Part shown: piece by piece, positions 51,401-58,467 of the stretch
Layout: each line of letters opens with the position of its first letter
How positions within the stretch are numbered: the first letter of the stretch is position 1
NCBI GenBank assembly: GCA_033764075.1
Contig: JANRJH010000013.1
Coordinates: 160,992 to 224,991, forward strand
DNA: 64,000 nucleotides
Direction of reading: 5' to 3'
Source of the DNA: M3007 sp033764075
GTDB taxonomy: Bacteria > Bacteroidota > Bacteroidia > Chitinophagales > Saprospiraceae
Program-made: the position numbers and the translations under genes
The notes under the pieces: generated by a model
The model's input: only the letters and a program-made list of their open reading frames with translations
What the model was told of the DNA's origin: nothing
Database searches by the model: none

Positions 51401-53142
51401 GTACCCAACGGAGGGAAAATTTCCAGGAAATAAAGGCCGTTGCTCGTGGTGATGGGGGGCGCCTGGGTAACGCCGTCAATGGCGTACTCAAAAGTGAAAG
51501 GCGCCGTGCCGCTGAGCAGCACGTCCAGCACCAGGCTGTCACCCGCACAAATCGTAGACGAGCCGGAGGGAATCACGGCGGTTGGAATGGCCTGGACATC
51601 CACAAAGACGGTGCCGTTGGTAGATCCCGGGCACCCGATGGCGGACACACTGGCCAGCGACACTTCCGAGGGCTGGGTGAAGAATTCAGTAAAAATGTAT
51701 GGGTTGTCGCTGGTGGTAATCGGCCCTTGTGGGATGCCGTCTATGGCGTATTCAAAGGTGTAAGGCGCGGGTGCGCCGCTGAAGCTGACAGCAAAAGAGG
51801 TGCTGCCGCCGGCGCATACCGTAAGGGGGCCATTGGCGGTGAGGGTCGCCAGCACGCCTTCGACCACATCCACCGAGGTGGTGGCCGGAGAGGAGCATGT
51901 ATTGTTGGGGATAAAAGACAGGTTTATGGTGCCGCTCAAACCAAACGGATCAAGGGTGTTCCCGGAAACGCCCGGCCCAGACCATACGCCCCCGCCCGGC
52001 ACATTGGGATCTTCCAGCTGGGTCAGGTCAAAGGCTCCGGAAAACTGGCAAACGGTGGCCGTACCCAGATCTGGCGGAGGGCAGGGCACGTCGAACGGCA
52101 TATAGTTGGTAAAATCCTGTGTGCATCCCGACGGAAGCGGCTCAACCACCCCCACAACCCAGTAAGGGCCGTCGTTGCACAGCGAAGCCGGAACCGTGTA
52201 GTCAAAAGGCGCCAGGGAAAATGGATTGCTGCCACCCCCTCCCGGAAGACCCGGTATATTCGGAAAACCGCAACCCAGGTTGCCGTAAATGGGAAAAATC
52301 GGCGTCCAAATGACAAAGTCGCCATTCGAATTGCCTAACAGGCCCAGGTCGTAGGTTAATTCATTGTTGCAACCGCAATCCTGACTGATTTCCGTGGTGC
52401 GGGTTCCGGAGCCGGTGTTGGTAAACGCACCCACAGAGCGCCCGCACCCGTTTTGCATGACGTAAATGACGGGCGCCAGCGGGCACAGCCCACCGAAATT
52501 GTAGCCAAAGTCGTAGTTTGAACTCGTGAATATGAGCACCGGCACACCCGGAGGGACAGACTGGCCGGGGCCAACGCCCACAACCGTCGCGCCGGTGCAA
52601 ATGGTCTGCACACTGGCGATGGCGGTCGGGCTGGGTGTCTGCCAATCGCATGCGCCGGCGCCGCCCACATCGTCATTGCCGGCCCCCATGTTGTTGTTGT
52701 CGTCGAAATTCAACTGAAATTCATTGACGTTAAAACCGCTGGCCGACCAGACAACCATGTATTCGTTGTTCTGCTCGGTACCGCAGGCGTTGATGAACAG
52801 GGAAAGGATAATGGGACAGTCGCCACATGGGTCGGGTGGCGTGACCTCCAGTTGGGAACAGCCCATGAGGGTGCCCTGGCCATTGTACGGATTGAAGTTA
52901 CTGGTCGTGCCGTAGTACCAATTGACGCAGGCGCCGGGAAGTATGCCGGTGCCGGTAGCGGTCAAGGTCATTACGTCACCCGGACACAAGTCACAAGGCG
53001 TATTGCCTGAAACGCAATCCGGTGAGGTGAGGGTTGCGTTGGTTCCGAGATCGGGGCATTGTGCGAATACGGGGAACGAAACCAGGACGCTGAAAAGCAG
53101 GCAAATGTAGGATTGCACGGTCTGAGAAAATTGGGAGGACAT
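45442..53142 (-). CDS. Giant repeat adhesin with T9SS type B (gliding-motility) sorting domain
   Basis: A 2566-residue secreted protein. Signal peptide about 1-27 (ends PVFAQ). Residues 28-425 are a Cys-rich, Asn/Gly-rich N-terminal region containing NACGTEQNNEYMVVWS. Residues about 428-1045 hold seven modules of about 88 residues; 1045-2145 hold four composite modules of about 275 residues; 2150-2470 hold SprB-like repeats (GDENGAIVIDTVLGGVGPYIYTLDG) and an Ig-like segment. The last 90 residues (IYIPNAFRPNVENGNERFLVF ... VYDRWGETVFEG ... GVYIYVAEIEF) form the gliding-motility-associated type B sorting domain. A role in adhesion or gliding is inferred from architecture. Start ATG 53142 gives a good signal peptide. 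Confidence 0.9.
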   Translation of the reverse strand: MSSQFSQTVQSYICLLFSVLVSFPVFAQCPDLGTNATLTSPDCVSGNTPCDLCPGDVMTLTATGTGILPGACVNWYYGTTSNFNPYNGQGTLMGCSQLEVTPPDPCGDCPIILSLFINACGTEQNNEYMVVWSASGFNVNEFQLNFDDNNNMGAGNDDVGGAGACDWQTPSPTAIASVQTICTGATVVGVGPGQSVPPGVPVLIFTSSNYDFGYNFGGLCPLAPVIYVMQNGCGRSVGAFTNTGSGTRTTEISQDCGCNNELTYDLGLLGNSNGDFVIWTPIFPIYGNLGCGFPNIPGLPGGGGSNPFSLAPFDYTVPASLCNDGPYWVVGVVEPLPSGCTQDFTNYMPFDVPCPPPDLGTATVCQFSGAFDLTQLEDPNVPGGGVWSGPGVSGNTLDPFGLSGTINLSFIPNNTCSSPATTSVDVVEGVLATLTANGPLTVCAGGSTSFAVSFSGAPAPYTFEYAIDGIPQGPITTSDNPYIFTEFFTQPSEVSLASVSAIGCPGSTNGTVFVDVQAIPTAVIPSGSSTICAGDSLVLDVLLSGTAPFTFEYAIDGVTQAPPITTSNGLYFLEIFPPLGTSNITLVSIVDANLCPGQVFGDFTVTVQESPTAVLSGTDTVCFGQNADLILDFTGTPFWSVTYTINGNCPGNDCIYSTFDNPDILTITPDSTSLITLTGVVSGGGCVGTASGSGVIVIKPTPGAVLTGGSDTVCVNTPVSLEVTFSGTPPPYTFSYAVNGLIMDTLISNNATYALDLTLPQGVNTITLGHVTNGDCDGPVSGTYILTVQDSVSAVLSASTDTLCGGESVELAVNFTGTGPYSFTYTTNGQNPVNVQTALNPYTFIETPNQPTVYALTGVSAGGCNGTATGTAAVFVYDSLTAVISGGGQTCQGGTGIDIIFTFTGQGPYTFVYNAGITPQPPITTSDSVFVITVNPPLGTLYTLASVTNGTCSGSTSGTALVFVFTPPTGEMLGNSFHCFEADTSVYVNFTGTGPFEYIYAINGVPQPPVTTFDDPDTIAVMTNISQVYSLVSISSPGCVGNIVGPPVTVTIQGTPTVANIVQNCDSVSMTYTLSFQVVGGVPPYTLTCGAGAFTGNTFTSAPLPFSQPYQFCFLDSLACDTVLVADRSKCDCVTRSGTMDLDTLTACVNGQVTAVFNNDAVLDANDTIGFILHDYTAFPYGNILAYNSTPTFTFLPGMQTGVLYRISAIVGNNNGMGQVDLSDSCLAVSPGVPLRFVDPPLLIVGSADTTCAGIPVLLPVAMSGLPPYTLSYTVNGNPPVSVPGLPGPVYDLMLTLTNTSQVLISIGDQNCVNPDADTVNILVNQPPSWGIVAEVCDQVNNAYTLTIPLTGAAPFVVSGLPGTVAGSTFTSDPIPFGQPYSGTLSDAFGCGLDTLTGTSACSCTNSAGTMDLTQPGEACDTNRITVFHNGDQVLGPDDVFYFVLHTGPGNTLGTVLDSSASPVFSYLPGVITFGTTYYVSAIVESGTISPDPCRSVSLGVPVVWLAPPTAALSGNADICIGSSAPVTIVLTGTAPYNLTYSSNGNPVSVTANQSPFVINATLLDTTLFLPVSVNDANCPGAVSGSALITPHPIPQIQNVQISCAPGDSTYIVSFSVLNADFTGLTYTGAPAGTFTNGVFTSAPTLVSTPYSYSVSDQWMCGSDTVSGAVVCCTTTSGTLDQTPLVLCNDDTTAIAPVTGAVLAPGDTLLYYLVDGTDPSIWGVLDIQATPAFAFDPATMSPLTAYFIVAVAGNQVAGAVDLNDPCLSITLGPEVLWQPAVSADLVLSADSICTGGVVNGQILLSGGTDYDLSYQVNGTPTNLTGVLGPVYNFTLNAPANGTVVQLLSVSSNGCTGQVNGNAQTIFVEPTFQITNLQTVCDNQQANFVLTFVLDNGPAPDPTYTVSGITGTLSGNTFTSNPQPVAAGYNLVVSTGLGCTQSASGAVSCVCTTDAGTISVSSATVCTNDTLNITLGGDAVLDPDDGLVYILYTNPADPLGSLVATSPQPQFPFLPGMSAGVPYFVSVVAGNQLPGGGVDTSDRCLSISTPPVQVQFQSPPTALFAGDTTVCPGSNVQFLVRFTGTAPFNFSYTLNGNLTSLVSPGPTFSISSSNIQQPQVYQPASVSDQVCPGTVSGSVTIGILPLPSVDLGLDQTICNGDSAVITISLNNTDTASFTLNGIIPPLVVTNAVDGQTFTVTPLANTVYFAGNVTAQNNSCTPVPGDSANIRISTLSGTLTTSDFNGFGVSCDGLSDGQITLNPVGGVPPLTAVWNNGAAGLTLTGQPAGSYAVTLSDAAGCRWTDSVALLSPQPITPDLTVQNAGCTGDENGAIVIDTVLGGVGPYIYTLDGTPLSGNTASNLPPGTYTLEVTDANGCADETDIDILTAPPLILEAGPDVTVSLGDQVVLNALANSNALVSIVWTPESSLSRSNDLRTVATPTVNTRYVLTIVDANGCTATDSLLAVVINANRIYIPNAFRPNVENGNERFLVFAGPEVSIVRRLQVYDRWGETVFEGVNMIPNEVNLGWDGNWRGDAALPGVYIYVAEIEFTDGTTTIRSGDVTVVR
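46710..50007 (-). repeat. four composite repeats of about 275 codons in the adhesin
   Basis: Each unit runs: a segment with a xFTSxPxPxxxPY turn, a Cys-rich turn (CxCxxxxGTM/GTI), a strand set with VLxPxDxxxYxL and FxxLPGM, a CLS(V/I)SxG block, then an 88-residue-type module. Boundaries are approximate. Confidence 0.7.
50008..51861 (-). repeat. seven tandem modules of about 88 codons in the adhesin
   Basis: Each unit opens with a TAVxSG..DTxCxG segment, contains (F/L)(T/S)GTxPYxFxYxxNG and closes with a C.G...G turn and a short V-rich strand. The same module is the last part of each larger composite repeat. Boundaries are approximate. Confidence 0.75.
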
Positions 53143-53233
53143 GTTGCGAAGGCAAAGGATGAGTCAAAAGATGGTGATGCCGCCGGTTAATCCTGCGGCG
53201 TTCAGCGGTCTTACAGCGGTTTTTATGATCAGG

Positions 53234-53266
53234 CGAAGGTAAATACAACAACGCATATAGGACGAA
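53234..53266 (-). promoter_or_regulatory. candidate promoter of the giant adhesin
   Basis: On the minus strand TTCG, a 21-base spacer and TACCTTCG are each one base off the consensus. The leader would be about 85 bases. Confidence 0.33.
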
Positions 53267-53324
53267 CCATATCGACGAAGCTTGTTAAATTTAATGTTTT
53301 CAATGATCTACCTGTGATTTGCCA

Positions 53325-53332
53325 TACCTTTG
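53325..53332 (+). promoter_or_regulatory. candidate -7 element immediately before yggS
   Basis: TACCTTTG ends 6 bases before the ATG at 53339, so the transcript would be leaderless or nearly so. No -33 at standard spacing. Confidence 0.3.
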
Positions 53333-53338
53333 CCTGCC

Positions 53339-54016
53339 ATGAACGCGGAATCGTCTTTTGCCAGGTTGTCTGACACACTTCGTGAAAAGGGCGTCAAACT
53401 GCTGGCCGTTTCCAAAACAAAACCGCCCGAGCGCATTCTGGACTTGTATCGCCAGGGGCAGCGGCTATTTGGCGAAAATCGCGTTCAAGAGATGCTTCCC
53501 AAAGCGGAAGCGCTGCCTGGAGACATAGAGTGGCACCTCATCGGCCATCTGCAAACCAATAAGGTGCGCTTCATTGCCCCCTTCGTGCACACCATCCAGT
53601 CGGTTGACAGCCTTAAACTGCTTCAGGAAATTAACAAACAGGGCGCCCGTTGTCATCGAAAAATCTGCTGCCTCCTCCAGTTTTTCATCGCTGAAGAAGA
53701 GACCAAATTCGGGTTTTCTTTGCCCGAAGCAGAAGAAATGTTTGACAACCACCCACCCACGGATTTTCCGCACGTCATTTTCGGCGGGGTTATGGGCATG
53801 GCAACTTTTACAGACGACAGCGCTAAGGTGCGTGCTGAATTCCAAACGCTGCGTCAGATTTTCAGTCATCTGAAAAATCGATATTTTCCCGACGATGAGC
53901 GGTTTTGCGATATATCCATGGGCATGTCTGGCGACTGGCCCATCGCAGTGGAGGAGGGAAGTACCCTGGTTCGCTTGGGTACATTGCTTTTTGGCGAGCG
54001 AAATAAACCTGTCTGA
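53339..54016 (+). CDS. yggS: YggS-family PLP homeostasis protein
   Basis: A 225-residue PLP-binding protein without enzymatic activity that keeps free PLP in balance (YggS/PLPBP). The PLP lysine is K26 in LLAVSKTKPPERI; GENRVQEMLPKAEALP, WHLIGHLQTNK and the phosphate-binding end DISMGMSGDWPIAVEEGSTLVRLGTLLFGER are diagnostic. ATG 53339 is preferred to the TTG at 53330, which overlaps the likely -7 element. The stop overlaps the next start (TGATG). Confidence 0.95.
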   Translation: MNAESSFARLSDTLREKGVKLLAVSKTKPPERILDLYRQGQRLFGENRVQEMLPKAEALPGDIEWHLIGHLQTNKVRFIAPFVHTIQSVDSLKLLQEINKQGARCHRKICCLLQFFIAEEETKFGFSLPEAEEMFDNHPPTDFPHVIFGGVMGMATFTDDSAKVRAEFQTLRQIFSHLKNRYFPDDERFCDISMGMSGDWPIAVEEGSTLVRLGTLLFGERNKPV

Positions 54017-56199
54017 TGTCACCGATAACCATGATGAAATACCCAACGCTGCTGTTTTTATTTGTCCTGGCAACCGCTCTGGACGCCCAAACGGTCGCGC
54101 TCGCGCGACAACAACCCCTCGGAACGGTGGTCACCGTCCGCGGAATTGTCACCAACGGACCTGAACTGGGTTCCATACGCTACCTGCAGGACCACACTGC
54201 CGGCATTGCGGCTTTTCCGGGCTCCGGTTCCGTGCCGGGTTTCAGCAACGCCGTTAAAGCGGGCGACAGCATTGAAGTCACCGGACCGCTGGTCGACTTT
54301 AACGGTCTGCTCGAAATCAGTCCGGTGCAGTCATTTCAGGTGCTGGTCGCCGGCTTGCCACTGCCGGAGCCCAGGGCCCTGACCTCGCTACTGGAGGTGA
54401 ACGAATCCCTGGAAGGCCAATTGATCAGCGTGCCTTGCACGCAGTTTGCCGCAGGGGGGAGCGTATTTAACACCAATGGCACGTACGATCTGACAGACAG
54501 CGACGGAAATGTATCCCGCATATTCCTGCGCAGCGGGCATCCACTGATCGGCTCGTCCATTCCGGGAGAGCCGGTGCTGCTGACCGCCATCGCTTCTCAA
54601 TTCATTCAGTCCCAACTGCTGCCCAGATACGCAACCGATCTGCAACCTTCACCCTGTTTTTACTTTTCCAAAGAAGTAGAGGCCGCCGATTTCGGCCAAA
54701 CCAGTCTCTCGATCACCTGGAAAACGAATCTCACATCACCGACTATACTGCTGTGGGGTGACGAGGATAAAACAGACAGCCTGTATTTTCAACCTGGACC
54801 CGCAACCAGTCATTCCGCAACGCTGAATAACCTGTCGGCGGGTACCCTGTACAACGTACAAGCCGTTGCCGTACACAACAGCGACACCATTCGTTCCCAG
54901 GTACGCGTGTTTAGCACAACATCCACCTCTACCGGTCGCATTAAAATTTTCTTTAACCAACCTGTTGACGAAACCGTTGCTGCCCCATTTGCACCCGATG
55001 GCGACAGCTTTGACGCGTGCCTGGAGGAGATCTTCAACCGCATTGACAGCGCTTGCTGCACCATCGACCTGGCCTATTACAACAACAACCGGAACGACAT
55101 CGTCAGCCGCCTGAACGCCGCCCATACCCGGGGCGTGCGGGTGCGCTATGTCGCTGCGATAAACGCCAGCAGTTCCGCCCTGCAACCTCCTCCACCGTTT
55201 CAGGTGCTGTATGGCAACGACCTGGATTTGATGCACAACAAATTTATGGTCTGCGACGCCGAACTCCCCGACAAGGCATGGGTGGTGACCGGATCCATGA
55301 ACTGGACAACGGAGAACATGACCAAGGACTACAACAACATGCTCTGTTTTCAGGACCAGTCGCTCGCCCGCAGTTATGTCCGGGAGTTTGAGGAAATGTG
55401 GGGCAGCAGCAGTGCTGTACCCGACACAAATAAATCGCTTTTCGGTTCGGAAAAAACGGATAACACACCGCATCAGTTTCGGATTGGCGGCGTGCCGGTT
55501 TCTTTATGGTTCTCTCCCAGCGACGGCACAACGGGGCGAATCCGGCAAGCACTTGAGACCAGCGAACACAGCCTGCTGTTCGCCCTGCTCACCTTCACGC
55601 GCGATGAACTCGCCATCGCCTGTACAGATGCGCACAACCGGGGCGTTGATGTGCGGGGTTTGATCGAAAACACCGGAGACCAGGGTTCGGAGTTTGGTTA
55701 CCTGACCAGCAACGGCATCCAGGTGTTTACCCACACCCAGTCCGGATCCCTGCACCACAAGTACGCCGTGATAGACGCCGCCAACCCGGATTCCGGCCCG
55801 CTGGTGGTTACCGGCTCGCACAACTGGTCGTCGGTGGCCGAGGAGCGCAACGATGAAAACACCCTGATCATAGCCGACGAACGGGTCAGCCGGTTGTTTC
55901 TGGCGGAGTTCGAGCGACGCTGGGCGGAAGTGGCCACCGCGTTGCCCGAGCCAGGCAGCAATTTGGCGGCACAGGTCATTCCGAACCCCGCCTGTGATCG
56001 CTTGCGTATGCAAATGCCCGTAAAGGCAGCCATCGCACGCCTGTACGATTCGGCCGGGGGTTTACGGCATTCTTTTCAGGTATCGGAGCAGGATATGGAA
56101 CTGCCCATCGGGTTTTTACCGCAGGGTTGGTATATGTTGCAGGTGATTGAAGACAATGGACACGCCACCACCATTCCGTTTCAAAAAATTTGTCGTTGA
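54016..56199 (+). CDS. Exported phospholipase D-like protein with OB-fold and T9SS type A tail
   Basis: A 727-residue secreted protein. The signal peptide ends near ATALDAQ. Residues about 30-125 look like an OB-fold (GTVVTVRGIVTNG, IRYLQDHTAGIAAFPG, GDSIEVTGPLVDFNGLLEISP) as in bacterial extracellular nucleases; about 215-310 is fibronectin type III-like. Two PLD domains follow, each with a full HxKx4D motif: H407-N-K409...D in HNKFMVCD and H580-H-K582...D587 in HHKYAVID, each followed by VVTGSxNW. The last 70 residues form a T9SS type A tail (VIPNPACDRLRMQMP ... WYMLQVIEDNG). A secreted phosphodiesterase or nuclease is likely; lipase is the alternative. An in-frame ATG at 54034 is another start. 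Confidence 0.85.
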   Translation: MSPITMMKYPTLLFLFVLATALDAQTVALARQQPLGTVVTVRGIVTNGPELGSIRYLQDHTAGIAAFPGSGSVPGFSNAVKAGDSIEVTGPLVDFNGLLEISPVQSFQVLVAGLPLPEPRALTSLLEVNESLEGQLISVPCTQFAAGGSVFNTNGTYDLTDSDGNVSRIFLRSGHPLIGSSIPGEPVLLTAIASQFIQSQLLPRYATDLQPSPCFYFSKEVEAADFGQTSLSITWKTNLTSPTILLWGDEDKTDSLYFQPGPATSHSATLNNLSAGTLYNVQAVAVHNSDTIRSQVRVFSTTSTSTGRIKIFFNQPVDETVAAPFAPDGDSFDACLEEIFNRIDSACCTIDLAYYNNNRNDIVSRLNAAHTRGVRVRYVAAINASSSALQPPPPFQVLYGNDLDLMHNKFMVCDAELPDKAWVVTGSMNWTTENMTKDYNNMLCFQDQSLARSYVREFEEMWGSSSAVPDTNKSLFGSEKTDNTPHQFRIGGVPVSLWFSPSDGTTGRIRQALETSEHSLLFALLTFTRDELAIACTDAHNRGVDVRGLIENTGDQGSEFGYLTSNGIQVFTHTQSGSLHHKYAVIDAANPDSGPLVVTGSHNWSSVAEERNDENTLIIADERVSRLFLAEFERRWAEVATALPEPGSNLAAQVIPNPACDRLRMQMPVKAAIARLYDSAGGLRHSFQVSEQDMELPIGFLPQGWYMLQVIEDNGHATTIPFQKICR

Positions 56200-56875
56200 G
56201 CAGGCGCCCGGCGTTCACCCGGTAGGCACGGATGCCGTATTGCTTGGTGCGTGGGCGCCGGCGCCCGAACAAGGCTCGATCCTGGACATCGGGTGCGGCA
56301 CCGGCGTGGTTGCCCTCCTGCTTGCCCAGCGCACCCCGGCGGAGGTGCAGGTGTATGGCATCGATGTACACCCACTTTCGGTAACGCTGGCCAAACGCAA
56401 TGCGTCGGCAACACCCTGGCGTGACCGCCTGATCTTCCGGGAGGCCAACGCAGCAAACTGGTCAGGTGAGGGGGCGCTTTACGATCTGGTGGTGAGCAAC
56501 CCGCCGTATTTTTCGGAAACCACGTGGTCGCCCGACGACGACCGCAAGCGCGCACGGCATTTGTCGTCGTTGCGCCCAGGGCAACTGCTGGAAGCGACGT
56601 GCAGACTGCTTGCCCCGGAGGGTCGGTTGTGCGTCATCCTTCCTCCTGTAGCGGCACAACATTTTACGGAAGCCGGCGCCTGCCTCGGACTGTATGTGAC
56701 CAGGCGGTTGGACGTGGTGACCCGTCCGGGCAAAAAAACAGAGCGTATGCTCCTTGTTTTGGAGCGTACGCCCTATTTGTACCGTCGTGAACGGTTGATA
56801 TTACTGGATGGGAAAGGGAACCCTGCTTCGGGGTTCAAGCGACTGTGCGGCGCATTTTACTTGGGCTGGGAATAG
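56156..56875 (+). CDS. trmN6: tRNA1(Val) (adenine-37-N6)-methyltransferase
   Basis: A 239-residue SAM-dependent methyltransferase of the TrmN6/YfiC type, which methylates A37 of tRNA-Val. It starts FRFKKFVVEQAPGVHPVGTDAVLLGAW, has the SAM motif DIGCGTG (44-50) and the adenine-methylase motif NPPY (115-118). ATG 56156 lies inside the end of the upstream PLD gene (44-base overlap). It converges on the small HTH gene with a 10-base gap. Confidence 0.93.
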   Translation: MDTPPPFRFKKFVVEQAPGVHPVGTDAVLLGAWAPAPEQGSILDIGCGTGVVALLLAQRTPAEVQVYGIDVHPLSVTLAKRNASATPWRDRLIFREANAANWSGEGALYDLVVSNPPYFSETTWSPDDDRKRARHLSSLRPGQLLEATCRLLAPEGRLCVILPPVAAQHFTEAGACLGLYVTRRLDVVTRPGKKTERMLLVLERTPYLYRRERLILLDGKGNPASGFKRLCGAFYLGWE

Positions 56876-56885
56876 TGGAAGCCGG

Positions 56886-57140
56886 CTAGACCTCGATATC
56901 GTTTTCACGCAGAATGGCAACGGCTTTATCGTAAATAGTGGTGTCTTCAAGGTGCACGATGCCACCGTTCGGGCCGGGTTCCAGGTGCCACTCCACTATT
57001 TGCCCGGCTTGGTAGTCATGGGCGCCAAAGTAATTTCGGACGGTTTGTTCATCGATTTCGAGCGATTCGGCAATGCGGGCGATGCTTCCGGTGGGCAGTA
57101 GGTGTTTGATGCGGCGCAGTTCTTCGAATGTGATGTTCAT
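56886..57140 (-). CDS. Small HTH protein of a Bacteroidota-specific type
   Basis: An 84-residue protein beginning MNITFEELRRIKHLLPTGSIARIAESLEIDEQTVRNYF, a clear helix-turn-helix, followed by GQIVEWHLEPGPNGGIVHLEDTTIYDKAVAIL. I have seen this arrangement as an unnamed DNA-binding protein in Bacteroidota; its target and role are unknown. It has its own near-consensus promoter and no operon partners. Confidence 0.8.
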   Translation of the reverse strand: MNITFEELRRIKHLLPTGSIARIAESLEIDEQTVRNYFGAHDYQAGQIVEWHLEPGPNGGIVHLEDTTIYDKAVAILRENDIEV

Positions 57141-57205
57141 ACGTTTAAGATATTAGTGAACAAATGGTCAACAGACACTTACGGCAACCCTTGTCGTTGA
57201 CGTTC

Positions 57206-57237
57206 CTAAGGTAAGGCTGTTTTCATTTTCCGTCAAA
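57206..57237 (-). promoter_or_regulatory. promoter of the small HTH gene
   Basis: On the minus strand TTTG, a 20-base spacer and TACCTTAG (57206-57213) match the consensus at 11 of 12 informative bases. The leader would be about 60 bases. Confidence 0.45.
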
Positions 57238-57258
57238 ATATTTTGATAAAAAAAACGG

Positions 57259-57291
57259 TTTAGTGCATTTATCCGCTTAAAAGTACCTTTG
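57259..57291 (+). promoter_or_regulatory. candidate promoter of the 57325 glycosyltransferase
   Basis: TTTA at 57259-57262, a 21-base spacer and TACCTTTG at 57284-57291 match all but one informative base. Back to back with the HTH promoter on the other strand. Confidence 0.42.
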
Positions 57292-57324
57292 AGTGCGTTT
57301 TAGCGATATCATTGTGCCGATCCA

Positions 57325-58455
57325 ATGTCTATGCATTTACACATCGTATCCTTCGATATCCCGTACCCGGCCAACTACGGCGGGGTTATTGTGGTTTTCA
57401 ACCAGATCAAAGCGCTGCATGCGCAGGGGGTAAAAATCGTCCTGCATTGTTTTCAGTACGGAGACCGGACGCCGCAGCCTGAATTGCTGCGTTACTGTTC
57501 CGAAGTCAACTACTACAAACGCTCGCGTTCGCTGTTTTACCAGGCAAGCCCGTTGCCGTTTATCATGCGTACGCGCATGCCATCGGCCTTGCTGCGGCGG
57601 CTGGGCAAAGACAAACATCCCATTCTGTTTGAGGGTATGCACACCTGCGGCCTCGTGTGGCATAAACGGCTCCGGGGGCGAAAAAAGCTGGTGCGCATGC
57701 ACAACATCGAATGGCAGTATTACGAATCGCTTTCCAAGCTCACGGACGACTGGCGCGAGAAGCTGTATTATTTTTCGGAGAGCATCAAATTGCAGCGCAT
57801 TGAACCCAGGGTGTTGCTGCACGCCGACGAGGTTTTGTGCCTGTCGACCACCGATGAGGCATATTTTCGGGCTCAAAAGGCAAATACGCACTACATCCCG
57901 GCATTTCATCCGAACACGATCGTTGAGAGCAGGCCCGGTAAAGGGCAGTATGTGCTTTTTCACGGCAAACTCAGCGTGCCGGACAACGAAAAAGCTGCTC
58001 TGTGGCTGATCGACGAGGTATTTAAAGGGCTTAACGTTCCGTTTATTATCGCGGGATTGGCGCCCACAGACCGGCTGCGCGATGCCATCGGACAAAATGA
58101 CCACATTCGACTGGTGGAAAACCCGGACGATGAACAAATGAACGACCTGTTGCGCGACGCGCACATCAACCTGTTGGTATCATTCCAAACAGCCGGCATG
58201 AAACTCAAATTGCTCAACGCCCTGTATCGCGGACGTTTCTGCATGGTCAACGACGCTATGGTGTCGGGTAACCCCCTCGGCAAACTGTGTTACGTGCGGA
58301 ATACAGCCGCGTCCATCCGGCAGACCATCGAAGCGCTGATCAATGCGCCCTTCGAGACGCACCGAATGCAGGAGCGGCAGGCTATCCTGGATGCGCATTT
58401 TTCCAACGCGCACAATGCACAAAGACTGATCGAACTCGTTCGTTTTGCGGGGTGA
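57325..58455 (+). CDS. Glycosyltransferase (GT-B fold)
   Basis: A 376-residue protein. HIVSFDIPYPANYGGVIVVFNQIKALHAQG is the N-terminal GT-B sugar-acceptor pattern; KKLVRMHNIEWQYYESLSKL and GQYVLFHGKLSVPDNEKAALWLIDEV are seen in Bacteroidota glycosyltransferases related to family 4. The C-terminal domain has AGMKLKLLNALYRGRFCMVND in place of the usual E-x7-E helix. No other glycan gene is next to it. The donor and acceptor are unknown. ATG 57331 is an alternative start. Confidence 0.8.
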   Translation: MSMHLHIVSFDIPYPANYGGVIVVFNQIKALHAQGVKIVLHCFQYGDRTPQPELLRYCSEVNYYKRSRSLFYQASPLPFIMRTRMPSALLRRLGKDKHPILFEGMHTCGLVWHKRLRGRKKLVRMHNIEWQYYESLSKLTDDWREKLYYFSESIKLQRIEPRVLLHADEVLCLSTTDEAYFRAQKANTHYIPAFHPNTIVESRPGKGQYVLFHGKLSVPDNEKAALWLIDEVFKGLNVPFIIAGLAPTDRLRDAIGQNDHIRLVENPDDEQMNDLLRDAHINLLVSFQTAGMKLKLLNALYRGRFCMVNDAMVSGNPLGKLCYVRNTAASIRQTIEALINAPFETHRMQERQAILDAHFSNAHNAQRLIELVRFAG

Positions 58456-58467
58456 CAGCCTGGAAAA

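Noticed and set aside
46710..51861. Possible CRISPR or satellite array
   Set aside because: The periodicity (about 264 and 825 bases) is in frame and conserved mainly at protein level, so these are coding repeats.
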